This document shows positions 4,601 through 6,041 of a DNA stretch of 6,041 nucleotides, in pieces. Under the pieces are notes generated by a model. It searched no databases, was not told the origin of the DNA, and saw only the letters and a list, made by a program, of their open reading frames with translations. The stretch comes from Acidobacteriota bacterium. Lineage in GTDB: Bacteria; Acidobacteriota; Blastocatellia; Pyrinomonadales; Pyrinomonadaceae. The translations under genes were made by a program, and so were the position numbers. Positions within the stretch are counted from its first letter, which is position 1. Each line of letters begins with the position of its first letter. The stretch spans positions 1-6,041 of the forward strand of contig CAUJFK010000276.1 of NCBI GenBank assembly GCA_963169175.1, written 5' to 3'.

Positions 4601-5836
4601 TTATCTAAATTTTTCGCGAAAATTTTCGAACCATTCAGCTACCTTCGACGGCCGCCTGCCGGTTCTGCTGCCTTCTCTGATCTGCGAGCGCATCGATGAA
4701 AGCGCAAGCCCCGCGGCGACCGCCCACTCAGGGCCGCTAACCTGTTCGGCAAGCCCGCCGAAACTTGAACCGTCGAGATACCCGAGTCGTGTCGGCGCAT
4801 CAAATACCTGTTCGGCTATCTCGACCATCCCGCTGGCGGTTGAACCACCGCCTGTCAGAATAACGCCGCTCGATATCTGCGGCTGCATCCGCGCCGTTTC
4901 CTGCGCGATGTGCTGGAGAAGCTCGATCGCACGCGGCTGCATGATGTCGCACAATATCTCGCGTGTCAGTCCGCGAGTTTCGGTACGGCCAACGGGAGTT
5001 ATCTCAATATTTTCTGAACGGGCATCACCATCAAGCAGGAACGACGCGACGCAGCCATATCGTTGCTTTATCTTGTTGGCCTCCTGGATCGACACTCGCA
5101 GACCGACGGCAATGTCCTTTGTAAAATGCAGACCGCCAAACGGAAAAACGGCGGTGTGCTGCACTGCCCCGCGGCCGAACACCATAAGGCTTGTAATCTC
5201 AGAACCGATGTTGACGAGCGCGCAGCCATATTCTTTGTCGTCGTCAGTCAAGGCACTTTCGGCGGCGGCGAGCGGTTCAAGCATCATTCGCTCCACCTCG
5301 AGGCCCGCCTTGCGCACTGCTTTCATCAGGTTCTGCCGGCCTGCGCTTGGGCCGATAACGATGTGGACCAATGCCTCAAGCCGCGAACCAGTCATGCCGA
5401 CGGGTTCCATGATCCCGTCCTGGCCGTCAATAATAAACTCCTGCGGCAGCCGGTTGACGATCTCCCAGCCGGACGGAAGCTGCATGGCGCACGCTGATTC
5501 GATCGCCCGGTCGACGTCCTCTTCGCTGATCTCACGGCCCGCGCCCGCGACGGCCACCACGCCGCTCTTGTTCTCACCGCGAAAATGCTCGCCCGATAGA
5601 TTGAGCACGGCAGACGCGACATCGAGCCCGCTTACGCGCTCTGCTTCTTCAACCGCGCGGGTCACCGATTCGGATACAGCTTCGGTTGCAGTGACAATGC
5701 CGCGGCGCATGCCGCGCGAATCGGATTCACCGTAGCCGACAATATTCATCAAGCCGTCGGCCGCCGGCTCGCCTATCACACACCGTACCTTACTAGTACC
5801 AATGTCCAGACCTATTGCGTGTATGTCGTTGTTCAT
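4601..5836 (-). CDS. ftsA: Cell division protein FtsA (actin-like Z-ring membrane anchor)
   Basis: Actin/HSP70-fold ATPase that binds the FtsZ C-terminal peptide and tethers the Z-ring to the inner face of the membrane. The 411 residues fit the family (about 410-420). Motifs: phosphate-1 loop GLDIGTSKV (9-17); FtsA-specific SHS2/1C subdomain at roughly 80-160; phosphate-2 region ALVNIGSEITSLMVF (206-220); FPFGGLHFTKDIA (231-243); adenosine motif VILTGGGSTASGM (325-337); and a C-terminal amphipathic helix KVAEWFENFREKFR (398-411), the membrane-targeting sequence. The phosphate-2 region is atypical: where most FtsA proteins have a DIGGGTTD-like motif, this one has NIGSEITS, losing both aspartates. 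The ATG at 5834-5836 lies 3 bp after the ftsQ stop, indicating co-transcription and likely coupled translation; AGGTGA inside the end of ftsQ is too far upstream to be a good ribosome site. The identification is firm. Confidence 0.96.
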   Translation of the reverse strand: MNNDIHAIGLDIGTSKVRCVIGEPAADGLMNIVGYGESDSRGMRRGIVTATEAVSESVTRAVEEAERVSGLDVASAVLNLSGEHFRGENKSGVVAVAGAGREISEEDVDRAIESACAMQLPSGWEIVNRLPQEFIIDGQDGIMEPVGMTGSRLEALVHIVIGPSAGRQNLMKAVRKAGLEVERMMLEPLAAAESALTDDDKEYGCALVNIGSEITSLMVFGRGAVQHTAVFPFGGLHFTKDIAVGLRVSIQEANKIKQRYGCVASFLLDGDARSENIEITPVGRTETRGLTREILCDIMQPRAIELLQHIAQETARMQPQISSGVILTGGGSTASGMVEIAEQVFDAPTRLGYLDGSSFGGLAEQVSGPEWAVAAGLALSSMRSQIREGSRTGRRPSKVAEWFENFREKFR

Positions 5837-5839
5837 ACT

Positions 5840-6041
5840 CTAACGCGAAGATTCACCTGTTTTTTTCCTTGATGTCAGGATCATGTTCGCACCAACCAGG
5901 CTGACGCCATCGAACATGTCGCTTTTTCCGGCAATTGCAGCAACTCCATTTTTCAGGTGCTCCGCAAATGATTCACGGCCGACGCTGATCGTCACCTGGC
6001 GGCCGGCGTCCTCCGTAATTGCTTTTGGGTCACGGAGGTCG
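5840..6041 (-). CDS. ftsQ: Cell division protein FtsQ, C-terminal end (cut by window edge)
   Basis: The last 66 codons of a minus-strand gene ending in TAG (5840-5842); its beginning lies beyond the window. The segment begins DLRDPKAITEDAG, continues with a strand-like QVTISVGRESFAEHL, and ends DGVSLVGANMILTSRKK plus a polar tail. This fits the beta-rich periplasmic C-terminal domain of FtsQ/DivIB, a bitopic inner-membrane divisome protein that links early and late division proteins. The strongest evidence is position: directly upstream of ftsA, 3 bp apart, where ftsQ normally sits. The fragment contains neither the membrane segment nor the POTRA domain, so the identification rests on context plus general resemblance. 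Confidence 0.72.
   Translation of the reverse strand, partial: DLRDPKAITEDAGRQVTISVGRESFAEHLKNGVAAIAGKSDMFDGVSLVGANMILTSRKKTGESSR

Noticed and set aside
4908..5735. Plus-strand open frame (275 codons) opposite ftsA
   Set aside because: Ser/Arg/Thr-rich low-complexity translation, entirely within ftsA on the other strand, with no supporting motif.

Overview
The window looks like a stretch of bacterial chromosome with every recognisable gene on the minus strand. Reading in the direction of transcription (right to left) the order is: end of ftsQ (5840-6041), ftsA (4601-5836), ftsZ (3332-4453), an intrinsic terminator (3249-3284), pdxA (2195-3220), a single-receiver response regulator (1116-2144), a 418-bp repeat-rich gap (698-1115), and the beginning of valS (1-697, cut by the window edge). 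ftsQ-ftsA-ftsZ is the usual end of a division and cell-wall (dcw) cluster. The moderately high GC, the protein style and the repeat-laden gap suggest Acidobacteriota, possibly Blastocatellia/Pyrinomonadaceae. That placement is from memory and was not tested by any search.

Division block (3249-6041): ftsQ and ftsA are separated by only 3 bp and are surely co-transcribed. FtsA is the actin-like membrane anchor and FtsZ the tubulin-like GTPase. FtsA ends in an amphipathic helix, and FtsZ ends in the conserved peptide that normally binds FtsA. The 147-bp ftsA-ftsZ gap holds a plausible sigma70-type promoter (TTGATA-17-TATGCT), so ftsZ may be expressed above the level of the rest of the operon. 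A GC-rich hairpin followed by six T closes the ftsZ transcript.

Metabolic and signalling block (1116-3220): pdxA (vitamin B6 synthesis) begins with GTG only 28 bp after the terminator, and no clear promoter or Shine-Dalgarno site is visible. The response-regulator gene that follows has a near-consensus promoter (CTGACA-17-TATAAT) overlapping the last codons and stop of pdxA. A perfect 10-bp palindrome lies in the promoter spacer, and a strong AAGGAG site precedes a GTG start. Its protein is a receiver domain, a long acidic proline-rich linker and a C-terminal helix, with no DNA-binding or enzymatic output domain.

Gap 698-1115: no credible gene. It is a mosaic of short repeats: a 40-bp module in two direct copies, an inverted copy of half of that module that creates a large hairpin, a GC-rich stem-loop, and a loose 21-bp tandem repeat built on TTCGT. 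valS then starts at 697.

I see no evidence of a new multi-gene system. The most notable points are the altered phosphate-2 motif of FtsA, the promoter/operator arrangement and atypical receiver of the response regulator, and the repeat mosaic.
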